From the NCBI GenBank assembly GCA_900762945.1, contig CAAFIN010000116.1, positions 1-6,532 on the forward strand: a stretch of 6,532 bases of DNA. The letters are read 5' to 3'. Source of the stretch: Clostridia bacterium. GTDB lineage: Bacteria; Bacillota; Clostridia; Christensenellales; Pumilibacteraceae. Positions 6,370 to 6,532 of this stretch are shown here, piece by piece (within the stretch, counting starts at the first letter, position 1; each line of letters begins with the position of its first letter). The position numbers were made by a program, and so were the translations under genes. The notes beneath the pieces are model-generated. The model did no database searches, was not told where the DNA came from, and saw nothing but the letters and a program-made list of their open reading frames with translations.

Positions 6370-6419
6370 ATCTATAAGGTCGTTATTTTTGTCACAAAAG
6401 TACATTAAAACCACGCGCA

Positions 6420-6505
6420 GTTTCCGTTCTCCCACGTCATTCAGAGCGTGGCGCACGCCGCGCGTGGAATCCCCCGCGGCAGAGAAATAATAGTCCTAAT
6501 AAAAA
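6420..6505. repeat. Dispersed CGTCAT repeat, third copy
   Basis: CGTCATTCAGAGCG starts at 6435 and the unit ends in CCTAATAAAAA near 6505. The middle differs from the second copy but keeps a hairpin (GCGTG-GCG-CACGC), which suggests the fold is kept while the sequence drifts. The T/C-rich lead-in GTTCTCCCA corresponds to CTTTTCCCT in the second copy. Confidence 0.7.
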
Positions 6506-6513
6506 CACCCGTA

Positions 6514-6532
6514 TAGTCCTGCTTTTCCCGCC
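6514..6532. repeat. Start of a further CGTCAT repeat copy, cut by the window edge
   Basis: TAGTCCTGCTTTTCCCGCC closely resembles the lead-in of the second copy (CAGCCCTACTTTTCCCTCG at 6148-6166), so another unit probably begins here and continues beyond the window. Confidence 0.5.

Noticed and set aside
6153..6371. 72-codon minus-strand open frame (MPPLCKGRWHF...)
   Set aside because: It spans the composite inverted element and the CGTCAT repeat; the peptide simply reads out repeat sequence.

Overview
The window looks like chromosomal DNA of a low-to-moderate-GC Gram-positive bacterium, most likely an uncultured gut-type member of the Clostridia. This placement is inference from purine-rich Shine-Dalgarno sites (AAGGAG, GGGAGG), a lipid-anchored multidomain surface protein built from Big_2, Listeria-Bacteroides-type and LamG-like modules, a short DtxR/MntR regulator with the clostridial look, and two families of dispersed palindromic repeats that I recall from clostridial genomes. 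I could not run a search.

Layout: positions 1-325 carry no convincing gene and serve as the 5' leader of the large gene, with two possible hairpins. Positions 326-5005 (+) encode a 1559-residue lipoprotein. It has a signal peptide with lipobox Cys28, a Big_2 domain, a MucBP-like module, three Listeria-Bacteroides-type repeats, a small beta module, two LamG-like domains, two more beta modules, a third LamG-like domain, and a C-terminal SGNH esterase of the sialate O-acetylesterase / CE6 type. A hairpin terminator probably follows at 5053-5085. Positions 5086-5450 are non-coding: a dispersed repeat, a perfect 12-bp inverted repeat, an AT-rich stretch, and a long stem capped by a UUCG tetraloop. 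Positions 5441-5646 form the control region of the second gene, with operator-like dyads and a strong extended -10 promoter. Positions 5647-6012 (+) encode a 121-residue metal-dependent DtxR/MntR-family repressor. The remainder, 6013-6532, is a cluster of dispersed repeats with no credible gene.

The two genes seem independent. The lipoprotein should sit on the outer face of the membrane, where its LamG-like modules may bind glycans and its terminal esterase may remove O-acetyl groups from them. The repressor appears to be transcribed from its own promoter and probably regulates itself through the dyad that abuts the -35 box. No iron or manganese transporter gene lies in the window, so its wider targets cannot be seen.
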